Shown here piece after piece: positions 1-10,173 of a stretch of 64,000 bases of DNA. Positions within the stretch are counted from its first letter, which is position 1. Each line of letters begins with the position of its first letter. A program made the position numbers and the translations under genes. Below the pieces are notes generated by a model. The model ran no database searches and was not told the DNA's origin. It worked only from the letters and a program-made list of their open reading frames with translations. Source of the DNA: Paenibacillus sp. YN15 (GTDB lineage: Bacteria; Bacillota; Bacilli; Paenibacillales; NBRC-103111); NCBI RefSeq assembly GCF_003285005.1, contig NZ_QMFA01000005.1, positions 1-64,000 on the forward strand, in the 5' to 3' direction.

Positions 1-356
1 ACACGCCGAAGAGGAAGGTGAATCGCGCGAAGGGGTAACGCCTCCTTTAGCTGAGTCCTCTCGAATTCCCAGTTAAAATCTGGTAAACAACTTGATTTTG
101 ACTGGTCTTCTTTGGTAATGCCTTTTTGGACCTTACGTTGGCCCCCAGCCCCAATAAAATTTCCAATTCGCTTCTTTCAGGGGCTTGACATCTTACCGCT
201 GGACTTTTTTGAAAGCTGATCCTTTGGAAACTAATTTTAGTGTAGCTTGAAGTTCTCATGGCAGGTTACACGCAATTTTTTGAAAAACTCCAATATTTTT
301 GACAGTGGTCAATACGGTGCGGAACCAGGCTGAAATGCTGTGACAGAGCCGGATGT
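1..356. other. AT-richer non-coding left edge
   Basis: This stretch lies downstream of the giant SLH gene and is visibly less GC-rich than the genes beside it. On the minus strand it holds a promoter-like motif (263-302) and, further left, a good ribosome-binding sequence, AAAGGAGG (minus strand, 41-48). No ATG, GTG or TTG follows the latter at normal spacing before the window ends. A 70-codon minus-strand frame (47-259) resembles no family I know. Inference: it may be the leader of an operon that starts beyond the left edge. Confidence 0.4.
263..302 (-). promoter_or_regulatory. Promoter-like motif shared with the permease operon
   Basis: Read on the minus strand, TCAAAAA, TTGGAG, a 19-nt spacer containing TTTCAAAAAAT, and TAACCT follow one another. 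The same order and the same 19-nt spacing occur at 15083-15123 in front of the sugar-permease operon. The match suggests a common promoter or operator type. The hexamers are poor sigma-A matches, so the exact function is unknown. Confidence 0.4.
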
Positions 357-3300
357 TCAAATGAAGCCCAACTGCCTCAATAACCGCTCCAGCATCACTG
401 CCGCCTCCGCCCGGGTAACGGTTTCTCCGGGAGCCAGCACGGTATCCGTGCGGCCGGAGATCATGCCGGACTCCAGACATATTTCCGCAGCGGTCAAGGC
501 ATATCTGTCCACCTGCCCGTAATCCTCGTAATCGACCAGCGGCCTCCGGCCCATCCCGGACTTGACGGATAGGTCGCTTCCGGTCAGTTCCACAGCTCGG
601 GCCAGCATCACCATCGCTTGCTGCCGGCTGACCTGTTCATCGGGGTGGAAGCTGCCGTCCTCATAACCATGGACAAGGCCGTAAGAGGCGGCTGCCTCCA
701 CATAGCCTTGGTACCATTGCTCTGCCGGCACATCCGGGTACAAGCCTGTATGCCCCGCCGGCTCCAGCCCCAAGGCCCGCACCAGCAATGCGGCGAATTG
801 CGCCCGGGTGACTTCCCCGTCCGGAACATATTCCCCCTCCCGGACACCCTCGACAATCAAGCGGGAGGCCATGGCGGAGATGCTCTCGCCGGCCCAATGC
901 CCCGCTGTATCACGGAATGAAACCGACCGGGAAACCACGGCCAGAAGCCCGCTGTTCAGGCTCCTGATTTCATAGAACCGCATGCCGTTGCTTTCCGTCA
1001 AACGGACGGGAACCGGGTATATGCCCCCCTGGGAATCCACCCCGACGGCTGCGGGAATCCCTGCGGCAGTTGTCCCCTCCTGGGGAACAGGCAGCTGAAT
1101 CCGCAGGTATGCTCCCAAGGAGCTAATCCGGGTCCGCTCTCCCTGATAGACCGCGTCCACAGACCATTCCAATGCCGGCCTCAGCAGCGCCGCACCCTCC
1201 AACACCGCCGCTTTCTCCAACAGCCGGAGCGCCTGGGCGGAAGGCCGGGATAGGCTGATCCGCAGCTCCGTCTCCTCCGGCTCCGCTCCCGCTAACTTCC
1301 GAGGGTTCAATAGCGCCTGAAGGCTGACTGTTGCGGTGTCCAGCTCATAGTTGCCCATCTCTGTTTGGATGGAAAGTTGTGTTTGTTTTTTGGCCAGCGC
1401 CGAAAGCAAACGCCCGCTTATGATCCCTGCGGCTTCTTCCGTCCCCGAAGGAAACGGAAAGACAAGCCGCAAGCCGGTCCTTGCTTTGTCCAGCAGACCA
1501 AGAAGCGCCTCCTCATCCAGGGTCAGCTCTGCTTTTTCCCGGCCTTCCTCGGTATACCGGTGCAAAACCCCGGCTTCCGGATAACGGACGCCGTCCAGCA
1601 CAATGGCAGCTCTTCCAGGGGAGGAGGTGTCATCCGCCCCGGGAGCAGCCTCTCCGGCCCTCTGGCCTGCTTCCTCCTCTTCGCTGCCAGGGCTTTCCCC
1701 GTTCTCTCCACCTGGGCCGCCGCCTTCATTGCCGCCGTTGCCGGGGGTACCGCCGCCCTCTTCTCCGCCTGAGCCTCCCTCTCCGTCATCCCCGTAAGCG
1801 GGAATCTCCAGCTTCAGCGGAGGATAGGTGACATTTCCCGCTTCATCCTTCGCGGTAATATAGAGATCCATGGCCTGGGGCAGCAGGCCCCCTGCCAGGA
1901 AGGTATGCTCCACTTGCGCATATACTGCTCCATACACGGTATCGGCTACCGTGGTATCGATGACGGGGGCAGCCGCACCGCGGACAACCGCCGCATAATA
2001 GTAGCGGCCTGCTTCATTGGAGGTGAAGGCCGCCAGCGCCTCCCCGGCGCTTACCCGCTGGATAGGCCCCGGCGTCAAAACCGGCGCCAGCACATCTGGC
2101 TCAATGAGGATGTCCCCAAACTCCGCGCTGTTCATGTTCCCTTTGCTGCCGCTTTGCAGTCCGACGCCCACCAGCAGCCGGTTGCCCATTTCGCAGGCCA
2201 CGCTGGCAATTTTGACCCATTCTCGCGCTTCATTTTTATAATATCCGGTAAAGCGGTTGCCTTCCTTCTCCAGCTTCAGCTCCACCGGCTTGCCCGGAGC
2301 CTTTCCCTTCTGATAGCTGGTGGCGGGATAGGTCTCATTCCGGTACGACATGATGACATCCCCGTTCAGCCGGTAACGGACAAACACGTTATGGCTGTCC
2401 GGCGAATCCCCGGCCCGCATCATCACTCCGGCAGCAGCATGAATCGCTACCTCGCCGGTTCCGTCGATGACGGGGGGATTCTGCAGCGCATATACCGCCA
2501 CAGTAACTGTGATCCGCTCCTTGTTCTCCGCCTCCGCCGCCAGGAAGGTCATGCTGTCCGCTGTGCCCCAGGCATCGTTGCCGGTGGTCACCAAGCGGAT
2601 TCTCTCCGATTCCGCGTAGGCATAGCCCACTGTTTTTTCGGCAGCACTGGGCGAATAATTGCGAAAGTGAAAGCCGGGAGGCAGTTGGGCATCAGCCGGC
2701 ATGACCGCCACTTTGATGGTGCCCGTGCGAATCCGGCCCCCGATCTCCGCCGTTGCGCTGAGTGTGCCCACTCCTTCCTGGAGGACGAGGATTTTTCCGT
2801 TTGCCACCTGGATAATCCCGTCTCCGTCCCCGCTCCAACGAATCGTTGCCAGTTCTTTATCGATTTCGCTGCCCTGTGATCCGAACAGGCGATAATCGGC
2901 AATAATCTCCTCCCCCGCCCGGTACAGCTCCTTATTCACCGTTACCTCCACAGTTTCCAGCAATTCCCCGCTGACCGCAAAGTTTGCCTCCGCCGTAAGC
3001 TCCGGGTCCGATAAGGAGACGGCGCGGATCGTATACATACCGGGAGCCAGTGCGGTAACAGTCCGCTGCTCAATGCTGATGCCGGGATCGGGAGCGCTCA
3101 GGACAACATCGTTGTACCGGGTCAAATGGCCGAATTCGGACTTGACCAGTACAACCGGATCGAAACTGTCCCCCATCTCGTACATGGACTTTACCCCGGT
3201 GATGTGCAGTTCGGCCGGAGCATCCTCCACCACCACTTCAAAAGAGGTCTGCAACGTTTTCCCGCCTTTTTCCGCGGTCACCGCAATCACCGCCCTGCCC

Positions 3301-6300
3301 TTGCCTACGGCATGAACTACCCCGCTGCCGTCCACTGTCGCCACAGCGGGGTCGCCGCCGGTATAGGCAAACGTTGCCTGCCGGCCTTCAACCGCGTAGC
3401 CGTTCTGCGTCCGCAGATCGGCTGCAAGCTGCACGCTGTCCCCCGCATGGACAGCGGCCCAAGCCTTCTTGTCGGAGTCTCCGGTTGCGTAAACATACAG
3501 ACCGGCGATTGTATCCGTTTGTTCGGCAAAGAGAAAGTCGCTTCTCAGACCGATATCGCTGACATTGATATCCTCAAAGCCCACCGCATACGCGGGAGAG
3601 CCGTAACGGAGGCGGTAATCTCCCGTTTCCTCCGCCACAAACTGCGGCTGGCCGATCAGCGAGTTGGCGTCATACTTCAAATCCCCGTAATCCTTCCATT
3701 CCGCAAAGGTTTGAAACGGGGAACTGCCCCTGATCAGGTATTCGCCGTCCCCGCTGTTCAGAAGGTTATAGTCCACATGCTCCACCGTATCCGCAGTCCA
3801 CTTCATGAAGCTGTAGACGCCGCCGTTAAAGCCGCTGAGAATATTCCGCATGGCCAGCAGATTCTTGGAGGTGCGGTCCGTGGCATTCATGTCATTGGAA
3901 TTAATAGGCGCATTCCGGTAGCGGGTATCCAGAAACAGATTGTTCAGCACCCGTGGACTCTTGGACGCATTGGTGTGGAAACCTGCCCGCAGCGTACCGC
4001 CGCCCTGAAGCTGATTGCGGTACAAAATATTGGATTCCAGCCATTCGCCGTTGGAGTTTTCATCCAGATACATGGGAAACCAGAAGGAATGGGAGGCATC
4101 GGTGGTAACTTGGGGCTGGTCATTGTCATGAATCCGGTTCTTGCGGATTACATTGCGCATGCCCGCGCCCCACATGCCGATGGCGTTGGTATCCTGGGAA
4201 TCCTGCACCACTTGGGATACGTCATTGTAAATCACCGTATTGTAGCGGGCCACCTTGAAGTCGTTGACATTTCCTGCCGTTACCGTCACATCGTCGATCA
4301 CCTTGCCCATAATATTGGGGTCGGGGACACCGTAGATATGAATTCCGTTCCGGGGCGAATGGTCCACCTTGTTGTAGGCAATATACGAATAGGAGGCGTG
4401 CATAACCCGGATGCCCGCTGCGTTGCCGTTCATTTCGCCAACATGATGCACATGGTTATTGACAACGGCATTGCCGTAGGTTTCATTGACTTTGGTATTA
4501 GCCTTGCCGACAATAAATATCCCGTAAAAGCCCGTTTGATAAACCAGATTATTCTCTACCCGGTTGTTCTTGGCATTTTCCTTGATGTGAACGCCGATGT
4601 GGCCACTGTTGTACAGCTCCGAGTTCCTTACTTCGATATTGCGGGCATCAGCAATGGAGACCAGGCTTTTGTTCAGTTCCGTATTGCGCAGCTCCAGTCC
4701 GTCCAGAACGATGTTGCGGGCAGGGGCCTCCTCCGTGCCTGCGATGGAAACCAGATCGAAGACAGCCGGCAATACGATTTCGCTGGCCGCAATATCTCCG
4801 TAAGGCTTATAATACAGCATACTTTCCACCGGATCGACATAGTATTCCCCCGGTGCATCCAGAAGCTCCAACGCATTGTATACATAATAGCGGGAGCCGG
4901 TCCCCATTTCGTAGGTCATATCCCGATCCAGATAGACCATCTGTCGGCCGTAATCTACCCCGGTCACTCCGGCGCGCATAGTAGACCAGTTATAATACCC
5001 CGCCGGTCCCCCGGGCCAGGCATATACCATCAGCTTCTCAGGATGGGCTACTTGCGGAACATCACCCGGTGCAAACCGGAACCGGCTCTTCGGGTTTACA
5101 TCCGCCGCAACGGCCCTGGAATATCCCTTGTCAGGATAGCGGGCCATCACCGCCCGCTGCTTGTTTTCATAGAGGGTCAGGGGATTCACGCCTGCCGGAA
5201 GAGCCGCCTTGTAGATGCCGTCCCGGTAAGGCTCCCAGTCCGTAATCCGCTGGCCTCCCTCTATCACCGCCCGTTCCTGCCCGTAGGACCGGTAGGTCAC
5301 CTTGTATGGATCGCCGGGCGAGTCTTCCCCCGTAAGGACGAAGGTGCTGTCCAGCCGGTAGGTTCCCTCCCGCAGATTCACATGAATATCCCCGGTACTC
5401 CCGCTTGCCAGCAGCTGGCGGACCTTCACCCGGACTTCCTCAAGAGAGGCAAAGGGATGCGCTTCGGTTCCCTCGCCCCCCGGTTGGGCAGAGGGGGACA
5501 CATACAGCTCTGCGGCGGGCAGGGCCGCCTCCTCAAACAGCGCAGCCGCTTCGATCAGGACGCGGGTCAGATCGGACGCCAGAGGAAGGGTTCCCCGCTC
5601 TGCCAAAAAAGCCATGCCGCTTCCAGCCTCCTCCAGAGGCTCCTTGTCCAACGCTGCCGCAGCCGTTGCCAAGCTGACATGCATGCGGCCATTTACGATC
5701 AGGGCGGGCGCGTCCGTGGCAACCAACTCTCCATCCACCAGCACACCATTGGCTCCTGCCTGAATCACAGCATTGCGGCCATGCAGGGAAACCGTCTGGG
5801 TTCCCGTAAACTCATCCAAGGCGCTGTCGGCATGAAAGCCTTCTGCCAGCTCCTGCAGCGGCACCATCAGAATGCCGTTTTGCCGGTACGCAGCCGCACT
5901 TAGCTCCGATTTAAAGCCGGTCATATATGCGGTTGCATCATTCTCTCTTACCAGTACGGCGCGCAACATGTAATCCGCCAGTGTCTTTTCCTTCGGGGGA
6001 AACCTGGCAGGCCCTTTATAGGCTCTCACATTGTCCACATAAAAGGCGGGGTCCGCCGCATTGGTGGCCGCATAGCGGATCTGGGAAATGGTATCCGCCT
6101 GGTTCCCGTTATAGAATTTGACGTTCTGAACCAGCACCTTGCCGTTTACCCACATGGTAAAGGTATCGGTCACTGTGCTCAGCTCAATCACGATCCGGTG
6201 CCATTCGCCTGCCGCAGCAGCCGTCTCTGCTCTTACATTGGCCCCCTGGTCATTCAAGTACGGCACAGATACTTTGTTGTTGATAATGGAAACCAACACC

Positions 6301-7796
6301 CCCTGTTGATTGCCATTAATCAGGATGTCAGGAATTTTGATCTGCCTGGCGGCGCCCTCATAGCGGATGTCCGTCTCCAGTGTCATGGTTCCCTCATAGT
6401 CGTTCAGCGAACGGGTCATACTTTTGTTCGCCGATCCGGCGGGAATGTACATGCTCATATCCTGGGCAGCGCCTCCGGGCCGCTGCACCCGCGTGAACGC
6501 ACTGTTGATGTTCCAGCCCACCGGAGGAGCGTTGAAGTTCTCCTCAAACAGCAATTCCAGCGGTTCCTCCTCCTGCTCCCCGATAATCAGCGGCTCCGCC
6601 GGAACCAGGGAACGCTCCGCTACGAAGATGCCGCCCAGCCGAACCCAGGCCCCGGTTGCCCCTGCCACATGATCCCCGGTTACCCGCAGGATCAGGGTAT
6701 GCTCTCCCTCGGGCAAATCCATGGCCAGCATATCGTAGGTGCCTCTGGCACTCCCGGTCAGCGCCGTACTGTCGCAACCTGACAGCAGCCGGGGCAGGCC
6801 ATCGTCGATCTGCCATTCCACATAGCCGGCATCCAGGGATTTGAGCCAGTACAAGCCCACAGCCGTGCCCCGGAAGTTAATGACCACCGTTGCATTGCGC
6901 TGATCGCTTTCGATCATGTGGGGATGGCGTCCTCCCATGGAGGCTTCGGTGCGGGCAAAGCCGTGAACCGCCAGCTCATAGCCGTCTACCAGATCCGCCC
7001 GATCCAAGGCTCCGGCATGAAGCTTGGCAGGCATGTCATAGGCCTGGAGAAGGTCAGGGACAGGCTGGGCCAGCTCCTGGATCAGATACTGCCGCATGCT
7101 GTCGGCATAAATGGAATACCCTTCGTCGGTAGGGTGTTCATTGTCCCGGAACATCAGGTCCCAGGTCGCCTCCTCATTGCCGGACGCTAGCGCCTGATAC
7201 AGGGCATAGCCCACATTCACCGCCGGAATGCCGTAATGCCCGGCAATCTCGTCATGCCACCGTACGGACTTCATCCTTTGCCCGTTGGCATAATCCGTTT
7301 CCGCACCGCTCCGGTTTAAGGCATACACTATCACGATATCCGCGTAGGGATTGGCCTGGTAAATCTGCCGGATCAGCCCTTCCATGCTGTTCTTCACGTT
7401 CTGCTCATTCTGGTTATAGTCATTGACGGCGGCATCAATGAAAACCAGATCAGGCTGCCCCTGCAAAAGCTGGTTTTTGGCACGGAAGACATTGGGGATG
7501 GAACCGAAGCCGCCGATTCCGGCGTTGATCTCGAAAATCTCTGCAGCGGGATACGTTTCCTTCAGCCATTTGGTGGTTTTGGCCCGCCAGCTGTAATCCG
7601 GATTGGACGCGCCCGATCCCACCGTGATGGAACCGCCGATATAGCCTACCTTCAGCCTGTGTTCGGTCAGCAGCTTGTAGCGAGTGTTGGCAAGCCCCCT
7701 TCTTGTCCCGTTGTCCTCTGCCATGGCATAGGGAGCCACGGGCAATGAGGCAGCCAGCAGCACTGCCACGATGATCCAATAGATGATTTTTTTCAA
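357..7796 (-). CDS. Giant secreted SLH protein with SGNH esterase and parallel beta-helix domains
   Basis: 2479 residues. The TTG start is supported by GGGGAGGG a few bases upstream. A signal peptide (about 1-26, ending AMA) leads into an SGNH/GDSL hydrolase domain (about 45-240) with GGSIT (Ser56), Asn91, Asn125 and a D-x-x-H pair (Asp218, His221). Then come a beta-sandwich (about 275-395), a LamG-like domain (about 415-600), a copper-amine-oxidase-N-like stalk (about 625-735), a right-handed beta-helix of the lyase/hydrolase type (about 762-1408), Big_2-like Ig modules (about 1420-1700), another jelly-roll (about 1710-1895), a Gly/Glu linker (about 2000-2050) and three SLH repeats (about 2292-2479). 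The SLH repeats should bind pyruvylated secondary wall polymer. Inference: a wall-anchored deacetylase plus depolymerase for an esterified polysaccharide. It is the last gene of the operon. Catalysis by the beta-helix cannot be confirmed by eye. Confidence 0.85.
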   Translation of the reverse strand: MKKIIYWIIVAVLLAASLPVAPYAMAEDNGTRRGLANTRYKLLTEHRLKVGYIGGSITVGSGASNPDYSWRAKTTKWLKETYPAAEIFEINAGIGGFGSIPNVFRAKNQLLQGQPDLVFIDAAVNDYNQNEQNVKNSMEGLIRQIYQANPYADIVIVYALNRSGAETDYANGQRMKSVRWHDEIAGHYGIPAVNVGYALYQALASGNEEATWDLMFRDNEHPTDEGYSIYADSMRQYLIQELAQPVPDLLQAYDMPAKLHAGALDRADLVDGYELAVHGFARTEASMGGRHPHMIESDQRNATVVINFRGTAVGLYWLKSLDAGYVEWQIDDGLPRLLSGCDSTALTGSARGTYDMLAMDLPEGEHTLILRVTGDHVAGATGAWVRLGGIFVAERSLVPAEPLIIGEQEEEPLELLFEENFNAPPVGWNINSAFTRVQRPGGAAQDMSMYIPAGSANKSMTRSLNDYEGTMTLETDIRYEGAARQIKIPDILINGNQQGVLVSIINNKVSVPYLNDQGANVRAETAAAAGEWHRIVIELSTVTDTFTMWVNGKVLVQNVKFYNGNQADTISQIRYAATNAADPAFYVDNVRAYKGPARFPPKEKTLADYMLRAVLVRENDATAYMTGFKSELSAAAYRQNGILMVPLQELAEGFHADSALDEFTGTQTVSLHGRNAVIQAGANGVLVDGELVATDAPALIVNGRMHVSLATAAAALDKEPLEEAGSGMAFLAERGTLPLASDLTRVLIEAAALFEEAALPAAELYVSPSAQPGGEGTEAHPFASLEEVRVKVRQLLASGSTGDIHVNLREGTYRLDSTFVLTGEDSPGDPYKVTYRSYGQERAVIEGGQRITDWEPYRDGIYKAALPAGVNPLTLYENKQRAVMARYPDKGYSRAVAADVNPKSRFRFAPGDVPQVAHPEKLMVYAWPGGPAGYYNWSTMRAGVTGVDYGRQMVYLDRDMTYEMGTGSRYYVYNALELLDAPGEYYVDPVESMLYYKPYGDIAASEIVLPAVFDLVSIAGTEEAPARNIVLDGLELRNTELNKSLVSIADARNIEVRNSELYNSGHIGVHIKENAKNNRVENNLVYQTGFYGIFIVGKANTKVNETYGNAVVNNHVHHVGEMNGNAAGIRVMHASYSYIAYNKVDHSPRNGIHIYGVPDPNIMGKVIDDVTVTAGNVNDFKVARYNTVIYNDVSQVVQDSQDTNAIGMWGAGMRNVIRKNRIHDNDQPQVTTDASHSFWFPMYLDENSNGEWLESNILYRNQLQGGGTLRAGFHTNASKSPRVLNNLFLDTRYRNAPINSNDMNATDRTSKNLLAMRNILSGFNGGVYSFMKWTADTVEHVDYNLLNSGDGEYLIRGSSPFQTFAEWKDYGDLKYDANSLIGQPQFVAEETGDYRLRYGSPAYAVGFEDINVSDIGLRSDFLFAEQTDTIAGLYVYATGDSDKKAWAAVHAGDSVQLAADLRTQNGYAVEGRQATFAYTGGDPAVATVDGSGVVHAVGKGRAVIAVTAEKGGKTLQTSFEVVVEDAPAELHITGVKSMYEMGDSFDPVVLVKSEFGHLTRYNDVVLSAPDPGISIEQRTVTALAPGMYTIRAVSLSDPELTAEANFAVSGELLETVEVTVNKELYRAGEEIIADYRLFGSQGSEIDKELATIRWSGDGDGIIQVANGKILVLQEGVGTLSATAEIGGRIRTGTIKVAVMPADAQLPPGFHFRNYSPSAAEKTVGYAYAESERIRLVTTGNDAWGTADSMTFLAAEAENKERITVTVAVYALQNPPVIDGTGEVAIHAAAGVMMRAGDSPDSHNVFVRYRLNGDVIMSYRNETYPATSYQKGKAPGKPVELKLEKEGNRFTGYYKNEAREWVKIASVACEMGNRLLVGVGLQSGSKGNMNSAEFGDILIEPDVLAPVLTPGPIQRVSAGEALAAFTSNEAGRYYYAAVVRGAAAPVIDTTVADTVYGAVYAQVEHTFLAGGLLPQAMDLYITAKDEAGNVTYPPLKLEIPAYGDDGEGGSGGEEGGGTPGNGGNEGGGPGGENGESPGSEEEEAGQRAGEAAPGADDTSSPGRAAIVLDGVRYPEAGVLHRYTEEGREKAELTLDEEALLGLLDKARTGLRLVFPFPSGTEEAAGIISGRLLSALAKKQTQLSIQTEMGNYELDTATVSLQALLNPRKLAGAEPEETELRISLSRPSAQALRLLEKAAVLEGAALLRPALEWSVDAVYQGERTRISSLGAYLRIQLPVPQEGTTAAGIPAAVGVDSQGGIYPVPVRLTESNGMRFYEIRSLNSGLLAVVSRSVSFRDTAGHWAGESISAMASRLIVEGVREGEYVPDGEVTRAQFAALLVRALGLEPAGHTGLYPDVPAEQWYQGYVEAAASYGLVHGYEDGSFHPDEQVSRQQAMVMLARAVELTGSDLSVKSGMGRRPLVDYEDYGQVDRYALTAAEICLESGMISGRTDTVLAPGETVTRAEAAVMLERLLRQLGFI

Positions 7797-7864
7797 ATTG
7801 AAGCCCTCCCCGTATACTCTGTGGATTCCAAATTAAGTAAGCGCATTCATTCGCTTGCGGAAAT

Positions 7865-7882
7865 AAAGCGCCGAAGCGCTTT
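7865..7882 (-). terminator. Small hairpin between the lyase and SLH genes
   Basis: AAAGCGC, the loop CGAA on the plus strand, and GCGCTTT form a 7-bp stem-loop. On the minus strand it is followed by ATTT. It is too weak to be a sure terminator. It may process or partly stop the operon message before the giant gene. Confidence 0.3.
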
Positions 7883-7887
7883 TCCGG

Positions 7888-10125
7888 TCATGAGAAAATA
7901 AATTCCACCTCCAAGCGTCCGCTGACGCCTGTTTGGCCAATCCTCAGTCGGTGCATAATCTGCCCGTCCGTGTAGGGCAGCTCCTGGATGGCAATCCGGC
8001 AGCCCTCGGGAACGTTTATTGTACAACGGCCATTTTTCCCTCTGATTTCCACCCCCCTTCCCTTTATCTGGCAGGGCAGCAGGGTATGCAGCAGAAAATC
8101 CACTCTATTGCCCCGGACAAGCTCATAGTCGTCAGTCACTGTGAGAAGCGCGGGCGAAGAAGAGTAGAACCGGCGTGTCCAGCGCTTGTAATAGCAGGAA
8201 AAGCTGACGCCGAGATCGGCAAGCACCTCCACCTGCTGCCCGTCTCCCCAGCCTTCAGGCTTCACATCCGCCACAAGCGGACGGTGGGGATGAGGGCGCT
8301 CCGGCATACCTCCGGGAATCAACATGTTATGCCACTGGCAATGCTGGAGCTCCACAGAGAGAGGAGAACTATAGGAGCAGGTGCCTGGGTCCATGGCAAA
8401 GGTTTCCCCCGCGTATTCGATGACAAAGCTGCCCTTGTCCTCATGAGTATGCCCCGCTCCCGCTTTGTGCCCCATAATAAAAAGCTTCAACCAGCCTCCG
8501 TTGAGAGACCTGACCGAGGAGATATAGCCTGCCTCGGGCAAACGGACAAAGGGCTTGGGCGGATTATTCCGGGACGGAATGCTCCTGGCCAACTCCTCTG
8601 TCATGAGATCCCCGCACATGCCGGGATTGCGGCTTCTGATCTTGTGGAACAGGTTCACCCACAAGCTGTCGGGCAACAGTCGGGCCATTACTGCCGCGCC
8701 TCGCAAAGAGGCCCGCGGACCGCAATCGCAAATGGTAATGAAGTCTCGCTCCTTATCTGTGGAGAATACGGCGTCGATGTAATCCCCCGTCAGCCGGAGC
8801 CGCTCCGGCAAAAGCAGTTCAAAGGGGCGGGCCAGCGCGCGGGCGTAGTAATAGATGCCGGAGCCGCCTTTATCGGGCTGGCACATGAAATAGGTGGGCC
8901 CCTCCAGGGTAGAGCCGTCCTGTTCCACCACGCGATCCATACTTTCGCAAATTTCCCGGTAGGCCTGTTCCATATAGGGCCGTATCCGGGGATATTCCCG
9001 GGACAACACGGCATAGCCCAGCAGCCGCCCGGCCGTGAACCAGGCCAACTGGTTGCAGTCGAAGATGTACGAGTGCTTCCAGGTTATGAAGTTGATCCCG
9101 GCGAGTCCTTCTTCCATCATTCGCCGTTGGATGAGCTCCCGGCCCAGGGGCGTAAACAGCTCTCCCGCACCGTCCAGAATATAAGCCAAATCAGTGACGA
9201 TCAGCGATTGTACGAAGGCGCGGTGTTCAAAGACCCCTCCGGGATAACGGGCGATAAACCCGTCGCACCAGTTGGGGATCATGCACAGCGACAGCGCATA
9301 GCGTGCCGCCAGACGCAGGGACCCCTTGTCCCGAGCCAACAGCCCGTGCATCAGAAGTCTGGAACCAGGCGATACAATGTACTGGTCATTCTCCCGTACT
9401 CTGGCAAAGCGGGAGTCCTGCCAGAAGCGGGCGTACTCCCGGATTTGCCGCTCCGGCGCCGGCGCTTCCTCCAGAAAGGGGCGGACCAGCTCAATATACA
9501 CGCTGGTGCCTGTGCAGGCCAACTCCTCTTGATATTCTTTGCGTCCTGAAGCCAATTCCTCTTCCGTAACGGCAATACCGTAACAGGGCTTATAAGAGGG
9601 CTCAAAACCCTCCTCTGTCAGATACCCCTCCCACTTCCCGTCAAAGCAGTTCCATTGCTCCGCATAACGCTTCAGCAGACCACTGTTGTGCAGCCCCATC
9701 CAGTTGAGCCAGCCGGAAGCTGCCCGGTCAGCTTTGGCGTAGGCCTCCAGCCTAAGCTGAAGCAGACAGCACGCATGGGGAAGGGTGAGCCCCTCCTCCA
9801 CCTTGCCACCCTGCTCCGTGGTCCTGCTGACAGTGCCCTTGCTGGTGACAGCGGTGATTACCAGCCAGCCGTCCTCCGGAAGCACAGCGGACACCACCAG
9901 GGTGTCATAACCTGCGGCATCCAATTGGCAGCTCCGCTCCATATGCAGCACCTGATGGCTCGGGGAGGGCTTCTCCCAAAAAAACTGCACGTTGCACCAA
10001 TTTTGCTCTACCCGGCGCCCTTCCTCTCCGGCGGTATGAACGGTCCATTGCTCCAACTGGCTGAGGGCCGGGTCCCAAAAAGGCTCAAAAATCGCTTCGG
10101 CTAAATTGATGGGGATCAGACGCAT
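7888..10125 (-). CDS. Heparinase II/III-family polysaccharide lyase
   Basis: 745 residues. The long reading begins at 10143, but AAGGAGG sits inside it just before the ATG at 10125, so 10125 is the likely start. The N-terminal two thirds look like the alpha/alpha toroid of this family. The C-terminal third is a beta-sandwich that begins near the motif GHKAGAGHTHEDKGSF, the His-rich signature of heparinase II/III-like proteins. The family cleaves uronic-acid polysaccharides by beta-elimination and leaves 4,5-unsaturated uronate ends. No signal peptide is visible, so it probably acts in the cytoplasm on imported oligosaccharides. It lies 48 nt after the FAD oxidoreductase gene and 91 nt before the SLH giant. 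The substrate (heparan-like, alginate-like or other) cannot be told from sequence. The uronate isomerase gene at 31490 would handle such products. Confidence 0.75.
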   Translation of the reverse strand: MRLIPINLAEAIFEPFWDPALSQLEQWTVHTAGEEGRRVEQNWCNVQFFWEKPSPSHQVLHMERSCQLDAAGYDTLVVSAVLPEDGWLVITAVTSKGTVSRTTEQGGKVEEGLTLPHACCLLQLRLEAYAKADRAASGWLNWMGLHNSGLLKRYAEQWNCFDGKWEGYLTEEGFEPSYKPCYGIAVTEEELASGRKEYQEELACTGTSVYIELVRPFLEEAPAPERQIREYARFWQDSRFARVRENDQYIVSPGSRLLMHGLLARDKGSLRLAARYALSLCMIPNWCDGFIARYPGGVFEHRAFVQSLIVTDLAYILDGAGELFTPLGRELIQRRMMEEGLAGINFITWKHSYIFDCNQLAWFTAGRLLGYAVLSREYPRIRPYMEQAYREICESMDRVVEQDGSTLEGPTYFMCQPDKGGSGIYYYARALARPFELLLPERLRLTGDYIDAVFSTDKERDFITICDCGPRASLRGAAVMARLLPDSLWVNLFHKIRSRNPGMCGDLMTEELARSIPSRNNPPKPFVRLPEAGYISSVRSLNGGWLKLFIMGHKAGAGHTHEDKGSFVIEYAGETFAMDPGTCSYSSPLSVELQHCQWHNMLIPGGMPERPHPHRPLVADVKPEGWGDGQQVEVLADLGVSFSCYYKRWTRRFYSSSPALLTVTDDYELVRGNRVDFLLHTLLPCQIKGRGVEIRGKNGRCTINVPEGCRIAIQELPYTDGQIMHRLRIGQTGVSGRLEVEFIFS

Positions 10126-10173
10126 GCTTTTTCCTCCTTGCATGTTGACAGCGACTCCAGAGTCGGACAGATT

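Noticed and set aside
47-259. 70-codon minus-strand frame at the left edge
   Set aside because: No family resemblance and no good ribosome site. It may be a leader sequence.
3126-5903. 925-codon plus-strand open frame opposite the giant SLH gene
   Set aside because: It mirrors the coding strand of the SLH protein, has no family motif or ribosome site, and the opposite strand clearly encodes domains.
7933-9549. 538-codon plus-strand frame opposite the lyase
   Set aside because: Antisense shadow of a well-supported heparinase gene in GC-rich DNA.
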